Source: Mesorhizobium sp. B2-4-3 (GTDB lineage: Bacteria; Pseudomonadota; Alphaproteobacteria; Rhizobiales; Rhizobiaceae). Taken from it: DNA of 64,000 nt. This document shows positions 18,338-26,517 of this stretch, piece by piece; position 1 is the first letter of the stretch, and every line of letters begins with the position of its first letter. The notes beneath the pieces are model-generated. The model worked only from the letters and a program-made list of their open reading frames with translations. It made no database searches and had not been told where the DNA came from. Where the stretch lies: the NCBI RefSeq assembly GCF_006442815.1, contig NZ_VFVL01000001.1, positions 310,001 to 374,000 of the forward strand. Reading direction: 5' to 3'. Position numbers and translations under genes: made by a program.

Positions 18338-18528
18338 TCGTCATCCTATGGCGAAGCAAGGAGCGAAGCGACGCAGCGCAGACCATAGGATCCATTCCGT
18401 TACCTATGAGCGTCACCGCGGCGCAGAACGATCTCTGTTCTGCGCCGCCTTACCCTTCGCGTGAGGTCACGGCATGGATCCTCGGGTCTGCGCGTCCGCT
18501 TCGCTTCCGCTCCGCCCGTGGATGACGA
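18338..18528. repeat. Dispersed palindromic repeat, family A, copy 3
   Basis: Bounded by TCGTCAT and ATGACGA, with arms TCATCCTATGGCGAAGC and GCTTCCGCTCCGCCCGTGGATGA-like and an inner hairpin (GGCGCAGAACGATCTCTGTTCTGCGCC). It fills the gap between two convergent genes. It is most similar to the copy at 8306-8489. Confidence 0.76.
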
Positions 18529-18566
18529 AGCCGAGAGGCCGTTCGCAGGCCGGCCTCACCTCAATA

Positions 18567-20201
18567 TCAGCCCAGCTTATCCAGCAGCGGCTTCAGCCGG
18601 TCCCCATAACGCTTCCACAGATCGACCGAGCCCTGATACATCGGCTGGCGCACCTGCGCCGCCGATGCGGTACGCACCGGCCGGTCCGTCTCGTGGAACG
18701 ACAGCACCTTGTCGTCCCAGGGCAGGCCGAGATGCGCCATCAGCGCCCGTGTCTGCCCTTCCTGGTCGGCGACGAAATCCTCGTAGCGCACATCGTGCAC
18801 GACTCCTGGCAGCACCTTGTGCCAATGCGCCATGATGTCGGTGTAGAGGTTATGGAAGTCGGCGAGCTCGCCGAGATCATAGCCATAACGATGGCTGTCG
18901 CCGCGGAAATGCACCTTGAAGATCGACAGGCACGTCGCCGCTGCGTCGCGCGCGCAATGGACGATCTTGGCCTTCGGCAGCATCATGTGCAGGAAGCCGA
19001 CCAGAAGGAAGTTGCCCGGCATCTTGTCGGTGACGTGACGGCAGCCCGGATAGCGGCTATGCAGCATCTCGAGATAGGCCTGGCCGGCCTCGGCGAAGGC
19101 CTTGTCGGGCATGTCGGCGATGCCGGCGGGAAAGCCGCCCGGCATGCTCATCGGAAACTGCTTGCCGACGGCCGTCTTCAGGATGTTCAACTCGCCGGCG
19201 CCAAAGACCTGGCTGTGGCTGGCGATGATCTGCTCGACCAGCGTGGTGCCGGAACGCGGCATGCCGACGACGAAGATCGGCGTGTCGTCGGAAATGCCGC
19301 TTGGCTTGTGCTTTTCGAAGAAGGCTGTGTCGAAGGCCGCCTTCATCGCCTCGAATTCGCCGCGTGTGCGCGCGGGATCGTAGTTGATCGCCTTGCGGCG
19401 GATGGCATTGCCCTCGGCGAAATAGTCGAAAGCGCGGCCATAGTCCTTGAGGTCGTCATTGACCTTGCCCAGGCCGAAGGAGAGTTGCATGCGCGCGAGG
19501 CTGCCCTGCGGCGCCTTGGCGTGCTCGGCCTCCATGCCGGAAAGCTCCTTGTCGCGCTCGGTCTGGTGTTTGACCTGCGTGAGCAGCAGCCAGGCCTTCG
19601 CCATGTTCGGGGCGATCGCCAGCGCCTGGCGGGCCAGATCGGTTGCCTCGTCGAGCTTGCCCTTCTCCATCATCGCGACGCTCAGCCCGTAGAGCAGCTC
19701 GGCGTCCTTCGGCCGGATCGACAGCGCCTCGCGGAACAGCTTGATCGCCTCGTCCAGCCGCCCGGCTTCCTGCAGCGTTTCGGCGAGACCGACACGCGCG
19801 CGGACATGGAACGGGTTGCGGCCGATCGTGCCGCGATAGATCTCCTCGGCGGCGTCCAACTGCCCGAGCTGCGTCAGCGACGAACCGAGATTGTCGCGCG
19901 CGGCCAGTTGGTCGGGCCGGATATCGACCGCGCCGCGGAAGAAATCGACCGCGGCGGCGACGCGCCCGAGGTCGCGCATGACCGTGCCCATATTGTTGAG
20001 GAAGTCGGCATTCTCGGGTTGCAGCGTCACCGACTGCTCGATGAGATCGAGCCCTTCCTCGCTCCTGCCGGTCTGGTGCAGAAGCAATCCGAGGAAATGC
20101 AGCGCGGCGGCATGGTTCGGCTGCTGCCCCAGCACCTGCCGGTAGAACGCCTCGGCCTCCTGGCGGCGCCCCGCCTGATGCAGTTGCAGCGCCTTTTGCA
20201 C
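18567..20201 (-). CDS. Tetratricopeptide repeat-sulfotransferase family protein
   Basis: A 544-residue protein. Residues 1-210 form about six TPR repeats (for example LHQAGRRQEAEAFYRQVLGQ and LQEAGRLDEAIKLFREAL). The C-terminal half is a sulfotransferase domain: the PAPS phosphate loop VVGMPRSGTTLVEQ lies at 311-324, followed by CRHVTDKMPGNF and a CARDAAATCLSIF segment for the 3'-phosphate. In rhizobia such proteins modify glycans or other acceptors, but the substrate here is unknown. The GTG at 20201 begins the first TPR; the frame stays open for about 110 further bases with no ATG/GTG/TTG, so the true N-terminus may be slightly longer. Confidence 0.88.
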   Translation of the reverse strand: MQKALQLHQAGRRQEAEAFYRQVLGQQPNHAAALHFLGLLLHQTGRSEEGLDLIEQSVTLQPENADFLNNMGTVMRDLGRVAAAVDFFRGAVDIRPDQLAARDNLGSSLTQLGQLDAAEEIYRGTIGRNPFHVRARVGLAETLQEAGRLDEAIKLFREALSIRPKDAELLYGLSVAMMEKGKLDEATDLARQALAIAPNMAKAWLLLTQVKHQTERDKELSGMEAEHAKAPQGSLARMQLSFGLGKVNDDLKDYGRAFDYFAEGNAIRRKAINYDPARTRGEFEAMKAAFDTAFFEKHKPSGISDDTPIFVVGMPRSGTTLVEQIIASHSQVFGAGELNILKTAVGKQFPMSMPGGFPAGIADMPDKAFAEAGQAYLEMLHSRYPGCRHVTDKMPGNFLLVGFLHMMLPKAKIVHCARDAAATCLSIFKVHFRGDSHRYGYDLGELADFHNLYTDIMAHWHKVLPGVVHDVRYEDFVADQEGQTRALMAHLGLPWDDKVLSFHETDRPVRTASAAQVRQPMYQGSVDLWKRYGDRLKPLLDKLG

Positions 20202-20393
20202 ATACGGGTCGAGCGGGCTGGCCGAGCCACCTGGCCTGCCGCCGGCGTTTGCCGCTCTTCTGTGATCTTTGCTAATGGGAAACCTGCCGTATTTGTTGGT
20301 CCGCCGGACCTAAGCCATGCGGGCAAGAGATTCAAGACAAAGCGTCTGCGCGCGTCGCGGTGTCCATTTGCGCGGATGGACACCGCGGTCTTC

Positions 20394-20786
20394 TCAGCAC
20401 GGCCCGTCGCCGACGATGCGATAGTCCGCCGCGCGGGCCTCGCATGCGTTCGGGAAGGTGCGCACTTGCCCATGTCGCCTGGCGCAGACCGGCGCGTATT
20501 CGCGCGTGCAGAACGTCTGCTCCCCGCCACCGCCGCCGCCGTCGCGGCAAGGACCGTCGCGCACGATGCGGTAGCCTTCCCTTTCGGCCAGGCAGGCATT
20601 GGCGAAGGTCTGGCGGTCGCCGCCGCGCCGCGCGCAGACCGGTTCGTATTGCATGGTGCAGAGCTGCGGATGTGGCCGGGGCGGCCGCGGGCGCGGCCCA
20701 TCGTCGACGACGACGGTGCAGGCTGCCAGCAGCGCGGACAGCATGAAAATGACGACGCCCTGCCGCGAGACCGCAAGAAGCCGCAT
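20394..20786 (-). CDS. Lipoprotein with two Kazal-type serine protease inhibitor-like domains
   Basis: A 130-residue protein. The N-terminus has a lipoprotein signal peptide ending in the lipobox LLAAC (Cys23). After a Pro/Arg-rich spacer come two similar modules of about 36 residues, each with the pattern C..(E/Y)xPVCARR...(T)F.NAC.A....YRIV.DGPC. This matches short bacterial Kazal-like domains, with four cysteines per module instead of the six of classical Kazal inhibitors. A Gly-rich linker joins them. The site GGAGGAGGG precedes the ATG. It is likely anchored in the envelope facing the periplasm or outside; the inhibited protease, if any, is unknown. Confidence 0.82.
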   Translation of the reverse strand: MRLLAVSRQGVVIFMLSALLAACTVVVDDGPRPRPPRPHPQLCTMQYEPVCARRGGDRQTFANACLAEREGYRIVRDGPCRDGGGGGGEQTFCTREYAPVCARRHGQVRTFPNACEARAADYRIVGDGPC

Positions 20787-21109
20787 ATGTCCCTCCTCCA
20801 TCCCGGCGCGTGATGCCGGCTCGCGATATCCTCGCATCCTGCGCGGTAAACGCAACCATCGTTTGTGGAGCGCACGACCCATGGTCGCTACCCTCATTCT
20901 GGCCCATGCTTGGCCCGTCCCTGGCCGATGACCGGTGATGAGGCCGGGGCTATCGAGGCCCCAGCGTTGGACGCGCCGCTGGCCGCCCGCGAGCGTCGTC
21001 TTGCAAGCATCACGTTTCCGTGTAATAAAAATCATGTTCGGGCATTTGCGACCCGGAGAGCGGAACGTTTTGGACGACCTTTCCCCGATAAGTGTGAATC
21101 TCTGACAAC

Positions 21110-21133
21110 CCCGTTTTTCGGCGGGGGGTTTGA
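21110..21133 (+). promoter_or_regulatory. Hairpin in the long leader of the first cold-shock gene (intergenic 20787-21235)
   Basis: AACCCC and GGGGTT arms around a T-rich segment form a hairpin about 100 bases before the start codon, inside a 449-base gap without other genes. Cold-shock genes often have long structured leaders that act as temperature switches. That role here is an inference. Confidence 0.4.
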
Positions 21134-21235
21134 CCATGCGCGAATGCATGACCGCCGAAGCAACCACCGGGATTTGCCCGAGGCGCGAGGCAGCGGGCGA
21201 ACCACAAGACTGACACGGGTGAAGGAGTTTCCCCA

Positions 21236-21448
21236 ATGGCCCAGACCGGTACCGTAAAGTTCTTCAATGCCACCAAAGGCTTCGGCTTCATCACGCCGGA
21301 TGGTGGCGCCAAGGACGTGTTCGTCCACATTTCCGCGATCGAGGCCTCTGGCCTGCGCACGCTGGTCGACGGCCAGAAGGTCACCTTCGACGTCGAGCCG
21401 GACCGCATGGGCAAAGGCCCGAAGGCGGTCAACCTGCGCGCCGCCTGA
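21236..21448 (+). CDS. Cold-shock protein, CspA family (first of a tandem pair)
   Basis: A 70-residue single OB-fold protein. RNP1 (KGFGFI) and RNP2 (DVFVHIS) RNA-binding motifs are intact. It starts [18 protein letters not shown] behind AAGGAGTTTCCCCA, the same ribosome-site context as its neighbour 240 bases downstream. These proteins melt RNA structure during cold or other stress. It has its own strong terminator, so the two copies are probably transcribed separately. Confidence 0.96.
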   Translation: MAQTGTVKFFNATKGFGFITPDGGAKDVFVHISAIEASGLRTLVDGQKVTFDVEPDRMGKGPKAVNLRAA

Positions 21449-21529
21449 TCGCCGGAACAGCCTGCCCTTGCGGACGCAATGGTGCGGCAGGATCATGAAC
21501 CGGCTTCTGGACAGGCCTGAAATTGCGAA

Positions 21530-21558
21530 GGCGCGACCGAAACGGTCGCGCCTTTTTT
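21530..21558 (+). terminator. Intrinsic terminator after the first cold-shock gene
   Basis: A perfect 9-base stem (GGCGCGACC / GGTCGCGCC), loop GAAAC, followed directly by TTTTTT. Confidence 0.9.
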
Positions 21559-21685
21559 GCGCGCAAATGCTTGGATCGGCAGGCGAAAACTTTCTCTTGC
21601 CGATAGCGCTAAAATAAAGGACAAATTTCCTCTCGGGCAGTTTGCCGGCCCGAGACTTGACTTGATGGGATCAAAGGAGTTTCCC

Positions 21686-21898
21686 ATGCCGCAGACCGGC
21701 ACCGTCAAATTCTTCAACCATGCCAAGGGCTTCGGCTTCATCACGCCCGATGATGGCGCGAAGGATGTCTTCGTCCATATCTCGGCTGTGCAGGCGTCGG
21801 GCCTTCCCGGTCTTGAGGATGGGCAGAAAGTGACATTCGACACCGAGCCGGACAAGCGCGGCAAGGGTCCGAAGGCCGTCAATCTGTCGATCGGCTAA
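21686..21898 (+). CDS. Cold-shock protein, CspA family (second of a tandem pair)
   Basis: A 70-residue paralog of the preceding gene, with RNP1 KGFGFI and RNP2 DVFVHIS intact and many identical positions ([18 protein letters not shown].. versus [18 protein letters not shown]..). The start is the ATG behind AAGGAGTTTCCC. It is probably a local duplication; differences cluster in the loop around [11 protein letters not shown]. The following 270 bases (to 22169) hold no gene but contain two close copies of a TCGCCC(A/G)GGCT motif and the promoter of the next gene. Confidence 0.96.
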   Translation: MPQTGTVKFFNHAKGFGFITPDDGAKDVFVHISAVQASGLPGLEDGQKVTFDTEPDKRGKGPKAVNLSIG

Positions 21899-22169
21899 GC
21901 CAGCTCACGACGGATCCGACGGAGGCCTTTCAGGCGGGACCGCTCCCGCCCTGAGTGGATTGTGCCCAGGTCCGGAAAAGTCGCCCCGGCTTCAAAAAAA
22001 TCGCCCAGGCTCCAAAAGTCGCCCGGGCTTGAAAATCGGCAAGCCACGAAAAATCGTTTGCGCCGACTTCCGTTCAGCCTCCGTTCAGCCACGGTCTTCT
22101 ATTAACCTTTGCTAAAGCCGGTCCGTATCCCCCGAAAAAATGCCCGGGCCGGCGCGAAGGAGACCGAAA

Positions 22170-22583
22170 ATGAACCGCTTTCTCAAGACCGCCATCCTGA
22201 CCGCAGGCATTGCCGCGACCACCTTGGCCACCTTCTCGGCGGCCAATGCCGACGACTGGCGCTGGCACCATCATCGTAGTCACGGCGGTGACGCCCTCGC
22301 TGCCGGTGTCGTCGGCCTCGCGGCAGGCGCCCTGATCGGCAGCGCGCTCGCCAATCCCGGACCGAGATATTACGAACCGGCGTATGGTGACGACTATTAT
22401 GTCGACCGGCCGGTGCGTCGCTACTACGTGCAGCAACCGCGCGTCGTCTATGCCGACCGCTATGCCGAGCCGTGGACCCGGGCCTGGTACGAGTATTGCT
22501 CGGACCGCTACCGCAGCTTCAATTCCCGGACCGGCACCTTCACCGGCAATGACGGCGACCAGCATTTCTGCGTCGCCAACTGA
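22170..22583 (+). CDS. BA14K family protein
   Basis: A 137-residue exported protein. A signal peptide (MNRFLKTAILTAGIAATTLATFSAANA) is followed by a His-rich stretch, a short hydrophobic Gly/Ala segment (GDALAAGVVGLAAGALIGSALA) and a Tyr-rich part. The C-terminal BA14K motif is WYEYCSDRYRSFNSRTGTF..GDQHFCVAN, with two cysteines. BA14K proteins were first noted as Brucella immunoreactive proteins with lectin-like activity and are common in Rhizobiales. The start has GGAG eight bases ahead. A strong terminator follows. Confidence 0.92.
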   Translation: MNRFLKTAILTAGIAATTLATFSAANADDWRWHHHRSHGGDALAAGVVGLAAGALIGSALANPGPRYYEPAYGDDYYVDRPVRRYYVQQPRVVYADRYAEPWTRAWYEYCSDRYRSFNSRTGTFTGNDGDQHFCVAN

Positions 22584-22621
22584 CCGGATTCGGTCGAACA
22601 TCGCCTGGGTTCCCTGCCCAA

Positions 22622-22656
22622 GAAAAGCGCCGCCCACAGCGGCGCTTTTCTTTTTG
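22622..22656. terminator. Bidirectional intrinsic terminator between convergent genes
   Basis: Stem GAAAAGCGCCGC / GCGGCGCTTTTC with a 5-base loop, followed by TTTTTG on the plus strand. The A-rich left arm gives U residues on the minus strand, so it can serve both the BA14K gene and the convergent MBL gene. Confidence 0.85.
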
Positions 22657-22660
22657 AAGG

Positions 22661-23302
22661 TCAGGTCAGAAACGGATTGGTCCGCCGCTCGTCGCCAAAG
22701 CGGCTGCCCGGGCCATGGCCGCAGATGAAACCGATGTCGTCGCCAAGCGGCAGAAGCTTGTCCTTGATCGAGGCGATCAGCGCGGCATGGTCGCCGCCGG
22801 GCAGATCGGTGCGCCCGATCGAGCCCCGGAACAGCACGTCGCCGACATGCGCGAACTTGGCCGCCCGGTTGTAGTAGACGACATGGCCAGGCGCATGCCC
22901 CGGGCAATGCAGCACCTCGAACTGATGGCCGCCGAAGGACACGACCTCGCCTTCGGTCAGAAAACGGTCCGGCACGCAATTGCGCACCGGATCGGTGAGG
23001 CCGAAGCGCTTGGCCTGGTTCTCGAGATTGGCAAGCAGTGGTTTGTCGGCCTCATGCGGGCCGATGATGTCGATGCCCAGCGCATCCTTCAGGTCCATCG
23101 CGCCGCCGGCGTGGTCGATATGGCCGTGCGTGATCCAGATCGCGCCGGCGGTGATGGCATTGTCCTTCAGCACCGACAGTATCTTGTCGACATCGCCGCC
23201 GGGATCGACGACGACGCCGCTCTTGTCGTCCATGTCGAACAGGATGGTGCAGTTCTGCTGGAAGGGCGTGACCGGCACGATGCCGGCATTGAGCTGACCC
23301 AT
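22661..23302 (-). CDS. MBL-fold metallo-hydrolase (glyoxalase II-like)
   Basis: A 213-residue cytoplasmic hydrolase. The zinc motif THGHIDHAGG is at 58-67 (H59, H61, D63, H64), followed by LHCPGHAPGHVVYY (third His), GDVLFRGSIGRTDLPGGD (bridging Asp) and a terminal GHGPGSRFGDERRTNPFL that supplies the last His. This is the short YcbL-like glyoxalase II group that may hydrolyse thioesters. AAAGGAAA lies ahead of the ATG. Confidence 0.9.
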   Translation of the reverse strand: MGQLNAGIVPVTPFQQNCTILFDMDDKSGVVVDPGGDVDKILSVLKDNAITAGAIWITHGHIDHAGGAMDLKDALGIDIIGPHEADKPLLANLENQAKRFGLTDPVRNCVPDRFLTEGEVVSFGGHQFEVLHCPGHAPGHVVYYNRAAKFAHVGDVLFRGSIGRTDLPGGDHAALIASIKDKLLPLGDDIGFICGHGPGSRFGDERRTNPFLT

Positions 23303-23318
23303 GGCTTTCCTTTCTCGA

Positions 23319-23445
23319 GCAAGTCCAGGAAAAGTGCGACACGGTTAGGCTCGGCGCCTTCGCCGTAGCTCCAGTCCGGAATTGCGACAAGGACAAAGAG
23401 AGAGGGCGGTTTGCCGTTTCCGTGAAACGGTGAACCGCTCCCAGT
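23319..23445. repeat. Dispersed repeat, family B, copy 2 (intergenic 23303-23613)
   Basis: The reverse complement of the element at 4384-4513, sharing AAGTCCAGGAAAAGTGCG, GGTTAGGCTCGGCG, CCGGAATTGCG and a CCGTTTCCGTGAAACGGTG stem. Just past it, a separate 10-base inverted repeat (GATCAGGATG / CATCCTGATC, 23519-23554) lies ahead of a terminator. Confidence 0.72.
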
Positions 23446-23556
23446 GTCGCCCTGATGTAGAGGCCATGGCGGGCCGCGTCCACCGTCGAGCGAAGCGACG
23501 GCTCCAGCAAAGAGTTAGATCAGGATGGTGATCCAACGAAAGGTCATCCTGATCCA

Positions 23557-23584
23557 GAAAAGAAATGGGCGGCCGGAGCCGCCC
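23557..23584 (-). terminator. Intrinsic terminator for the glycine-zipper gene
   Basis: On the minus strand, stem GGGCGGC / GCCGCCC with a 4-base loop is followed by ATTTCTTTT. It lies 30 bases past the stop codon at 23614. Confidence 0.75.
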
Positions 23585-23613
23585 ATGCTGAGGCCCGAGG
23601 GTAAACCTGGGCC

Positions 23614-23931
23614 TTATTTCTTCATGGCACCCATGACCGCGCCGATGATGGCGGTCAGGATGGCGCCGCCGCCGGCGCCGCCAACGATGTTTTGAATGTT
23701 CAGCGCGCTACCCAGTCCACCGGCCGTTGCCGCGGCCGCCGCCGGATCGACCGCACCGCCACCGAGCAGGCTGCCCAGGATGGCCGCGCCGCCGACGCCA
23801 CCAATCGCGCCGCCGAGGATTTTAGGAAGCTGACCCAGCGCCGCCTGCTTCAGCGCCGCGCCGACTGCCTGACCGCCGATAACACCTGTAATCACCTGAA
23901 TAACGATCGCAACGAGCGTGTTCGTATCCAT
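23614..23931 (-). CDS. Small glycine-zipper-rich hydrophobic protein
   Basis: A 105-residue protein made almost entirely of Gly, Ala, Ile, Leu and Val. It contains repeated GxxxG spacing (GGAIGGVGGAAILGSLLGGG) and ends GAVMGAMKK. Two or three membrane-inserting helices are likely, and no enzymatic residue is visible. GGAGGGA precedes the ATG. Glycine-zipper proteins often oligomerise in membranes; nothing more specific can be said. It is monocistronic. Confidence 0.72.
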   Translation of the reverse strand: MDTNTLVAIVIQVITGVIGGQAVGAALKQAALGQLPKILGGAIGGVGGAAILGSLLGGGAVDPAAAAATAGGLGSALNIQNIVGGAGGGAILTAIIGAVMGAMKK

Positions 23932-24019
23932 GTATCTAGTCCCTCCATAGCCGCCAGCCTCCTCGGGCCGACGCCATCATGAGACGCCGAATTGTTCGAA
24001 AGTCAAATGCGCGGGTGCT

Positions 24020-24052
24020 TAAATAAAAGGGGCGGCCCGAAAACCACCCCTA
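24020..24052 (-). terminator. Intrinsic terminator for ilvE
   Basis: On the minus strand AGGGGTGG pairs with CCGCCCCT across a loop, followed by TTTATTTAAG. It lies about 30 bases past the ilvE stop codon. Confidence 0.7.
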
Positions 24053-24078
24053 TTGCACAAAAAAGCTGTGACTAAACG

Positions 24079-24972
24079 CTATTCTGCGGCAATCGCATGC
24101 TTTGGCTGCACCGCGGCGGAATAGTCGTTCATCAACGTCTTGGCGATCTCGCCAACCTCGAATCGGTACGGACCGATCTCCGAAACCGGCGTGACCTCGG
24201 CCGCCGTCCCGGTGAGGAAGCACTGCTCGAAACCTTCGAGGTCCTCAGGCATGATGGCGCGCTCGATCAATTCGAAACCGCGATCCTTCGCCAGGCCGAT
24301 CACCGTGCGACGGGTTATGCCGTCGAGGAAGCAGTCGGGCGTGGGCGTATGGATCTTGCCGTCCTTGACGAAGAAGATGTTGGCGCCGGTGGCTTCCGCC
24401 ACCTGGCCGCGCCAATCGAGCATCATGGCGTCGGCGTAGCCCTTGGCCTCGGCGGCGTGCTTGGACAGCGTGCAGATCATGTAGAGGCCCGCGGCCTTCG
24501 ACTTGGACGGCGCGGTGCGCGGATCCGGCCGGCGCCATTCGGCGACATCGAGGCGGATGCCCTTGAGCTTCTGCGCGGGGTCGAAATAGCTCGGCCACTG
24601 CCAGATGGCGATGGCGCAGTTGATACGGTTGTTCTGCGCCGAAACGCCCATCTGCTCGCTGCCGCGCCAGGCGATCGGGCGCACATAGGCGTCCTGGAAA
24701 CCCTGTTTCTTCAACAGCGTGCGGCAGGCCTCGTCGATCTCGGCGACCGGATAGGGAATCTTGAAGCCGAGCAGGCGCGCCGATTCATGCAGGCGCTCAT
24801 TGTGCTCGGTCAGCTTGAAGATCTGGCCGCCATAGGCGCGCTCGCCCTCGAAGACGGCGCTGGCATAGTGCAGGCCATGGGTCAGAACATGGATCTTGGC
24901 GTCGGCCCATTTGACGAACTCGCCGTTCATCCAGATGAAGCCGTCCAATTGATCGAAGGGAACGGATGCCAT
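24079..24972 (-). CDS. ilvE: Branched-chain amino acid aminotransferase
   Basis: A 297-residue class IV PLP-dependent aminotransferase, cytoplasmic. It catalyses the last step of Val, Leu and Ile synthesis and the first step of their breakdown. The PLP Lys is probably K159 in SKSKAAGLY. Also seen are HYASAVFEGERAY at the N-terminal substrate pocket, MLDWRGQVAEATGANIFFV and the cofactor-binding LTGTAAEVTPV. Length and ends match the family. It is divergent from a MarR regulator across 259 bases, an arrangement shared with petP/petR loci of related bacteria. Confidence 0.95.
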   Translation of the reverse strand: MASVPFDQLDGFIWMNGEFVKWADAKIHVLTHGLHYASAVFEGERAYGGQIFKLTEHNERLHESARLLGFKIPYPVAEIDEACRTLLKKQGFQDAYVRPIAWRGSEQMGVSAQNNRINCAIAIWQWPSYFDPAQKLKGIRLDVAEWRRPDPRTAPSKSKAAGLYMICTLSKHAAEAKGYADAMMLDWRGQVAEATGANIFFVKDGKIHTPTPDCFLDGITRRTVIGLAKDRGFELIERAIMPEDLEGFEQCFLTGTAAEVTPVSEIGPYRFEVGEIAKTLMNDYSAAVQPKHAIAAE

Positions 24973-25188
24973 GGAAACCTCCCGCGGGCGGGTGCCCGCA
25001 AATCGTTGTGTTTATGGCCTTTCGAACCGACCCCGCCACAGGATCCGAAACACTGGCCAATGCTTGAAACGTAGGCGGATATTCAATCCGTGGCAAACTC
25101 AGGAAGTTCCGGAAAAACGGCTTCCTCTTGCCTTTTTGTTCGCAATCCGCCGAAAAGCTTGTCAAAAATTATCATTGCCCGGAAATTA

Positions 25189-25204
25189 CGTCAATAGTAC
25201 TGAC
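25189..25204. promoter_or_regulatory. Operator-like palindrome upstream of the MarR gene
   Basis: GTCA and TGAC flank an AGTACT-centred core (around 25190-25204) in the ilvE/marR divergent region, about 25 bases before the MarR start. It fits an autoregulatory MarR site by position and symmetry only. Confidence 0.35.
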
Positions 25205-25231
25205 ATAATTCCCGCCTCGCATGGAGGAATG

Positions 25232-25759
25232 ATGACGAGCCCCGCAGCCGGTAAACCGATCAGGACGGCGATCGCCGATGAGGACGGCATCGATTTCGCC
25301 ATCATCGAACTGTTTTTCTTCGCCTATCGCGATTTCACCTCCGATCCGGACCAGATCCTGGCCGATTACGGCTTCGGCCGCGCCCATCATCGCGTGCTGC
25401 ACTTCGTCAACCGCAGGCCGGGCCTCACCGTCGCCGAACTGCTCGATGTGCTCAAGATCACCAAGCAGAGCCTCGCGCGGGTCTTGAAGCAGTTGATCGA
25501 CACCGACCATATCGTCCAGGTGCAGGGTCCGCGCGACCGGCGGCAGCGCGAACTCTACCCGACCGCCAAGGGTCGCGCGCTGGCCTTGGCGTTGGCGCGG
25601 CCACAGTCGCGCCGCATCCGTGCGGCATTGGAGGACTCCGGAGCCACCGAACGCGCCACGATCGAGCGCTTCCTGGAAGCGATGGTCAATCCGGAACTAA
25701 GAGCGCAGATCGACATTGTGCCTGCGCAAACATCGGGGAAGAACCATGGAGACCATTGA
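25232..25759 (+). CDS. MarR family transcriptional regulator (PetP-like)
   Basis: A 175-residue winged-helix regulator. The recognition region is VAELLDVLKITKQSLARVLKQLID with the wing QVQGPRDRRQRELYPTAKG. The second of two adjacent ATGs (25229 and 25232) is favoured because it sits four bases past GGAGG. The end overlaps the OmpR-type gene by 14 bases. The MarR/OmpR pair is the petP-petR arrangement described near cytochrome bc1 genes in purple bacteria. Here petABC lies 28 kb away in this window, so a functional link is inference. Confidence 0.9.
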   Translation: MTSPAAGKPIRTAIADEDGIDFAIIELFFFAYRDFTSDPDQILADYGFGRAHHRVLHFVNRRPGLTVAELLDVLKITKQSLARVLKQLIDTDHIVQVQGPRDRRQRELYPTAKGRALALALARPQSRRIRAALEDSGATERATIERFLEAMVNPELRAQIDIVPAQTSGKNHGDH

Positions 25760-26465
25760 GAAGGTCGATCATCCGTCAGCACCCGACGATGACGCGCCGC
25801 ATCTTCTGGTCGTCGACGACGACACGCGTATCCGCAACCTGCTCAAGCAGTATCTGTCCGAGAACGGCTTTCGCGTCACCGTGGCCGGCAATTCCGGCGA
25901 GGCCAGGCGCAAGCTCGCCGGCCTCGACTTCGACCTTCTGGTGCTCGATGTCATGATGCCGGGCGAGACCGGTGTCGACCTCACCAAGGCGCTGCGCGCC
26001 GAAAAGAACGTGCCGATCCTGATGCTGACGGCGCTGTCCGAGACCGACAGCCGCATCACCGGGCTGGAAGCCGGCGCCGATGATTACCTGCCGAAACCGT
26101 TCGATCCGCGCGAGCTGATCCTGCGCATCAACAACATCCTGCGCCGTGGCGGACCGGCGGCGACGCCGAAGGTGGAGCAGCTGGTGTTCGGGCCCTACAC
26201 GTTCCAGATCGCCAAGCGCGAATTGAAGCGCGGCGGCGAGGCGCTTAAGCTGACCGACCGCGAGCAGGAGATCCTCGCGATCTTCGCCGCGCGGGCGGGC
26301 GAGACCATACCGCGCCATGAGCTGGTGGGCGATGAATCGGATGTCGGCGAGCGGACCATCGATGTGCAGATCAACCGGCTGCGCCGCAAGATCGAGCGCG
26401 ATCCGTCCAATCCGGTCTGGCTGCAGACGGTGCGCGGTATTGGGTATCGGCTCAGCGTCGAATAA
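25746..26465 (+). CDS. OmpR-family two-component response regulator (PetR-like)
   Basis: A 239-residue protein. Its receiver domain has acidic residues DDD near 24-26, phosphoacceptor D68 in LVLDVMMPG and the conserved Lys in LPKPFDP; it is joined to a C-terminal winged helix (DVGERTIDVQINRLRRKIE and VRGIGYRL). The ATG at 25746, with GGGGAAG ahead, lies inside the end of the MarR gene, so the two are coupled. The histidine kinase 50 bases downstream is its likely partner. Confidence 0.93.
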   Translation: METIEKVDHPSAPDDDAPHLLVVDDDTRIRNLLKQYLSENGFRVTVAGNSGEARRKLAGLDFDLLVLDVMMPGETGVDLTKALRAEKNVPILMLTALSETDSRITGLEAGADDYLPKPFDPRELILRINNILRRGGPAATPKVEQLVFGPYTFQIAKRELKRGGEALKLTDREQEILAIFAARAGETIPRHELVGDESDVGERTIDVQINRLRRKIERDPSNPVWLQTVRGIGYRLSVE

Positions 26466-26517
26466 GTTACCGTCGAAGGCCCTTTGCTGAACAGGCCATC
26501 GACGAGCGGAAGGGCGA

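Noticed and set aside
18474..20813. A 779-codon plus-strand frame
   Set aside because: It is antisense to the TPR-sulfotransferase and Kazal genes, both of which have clear motifs and starts.
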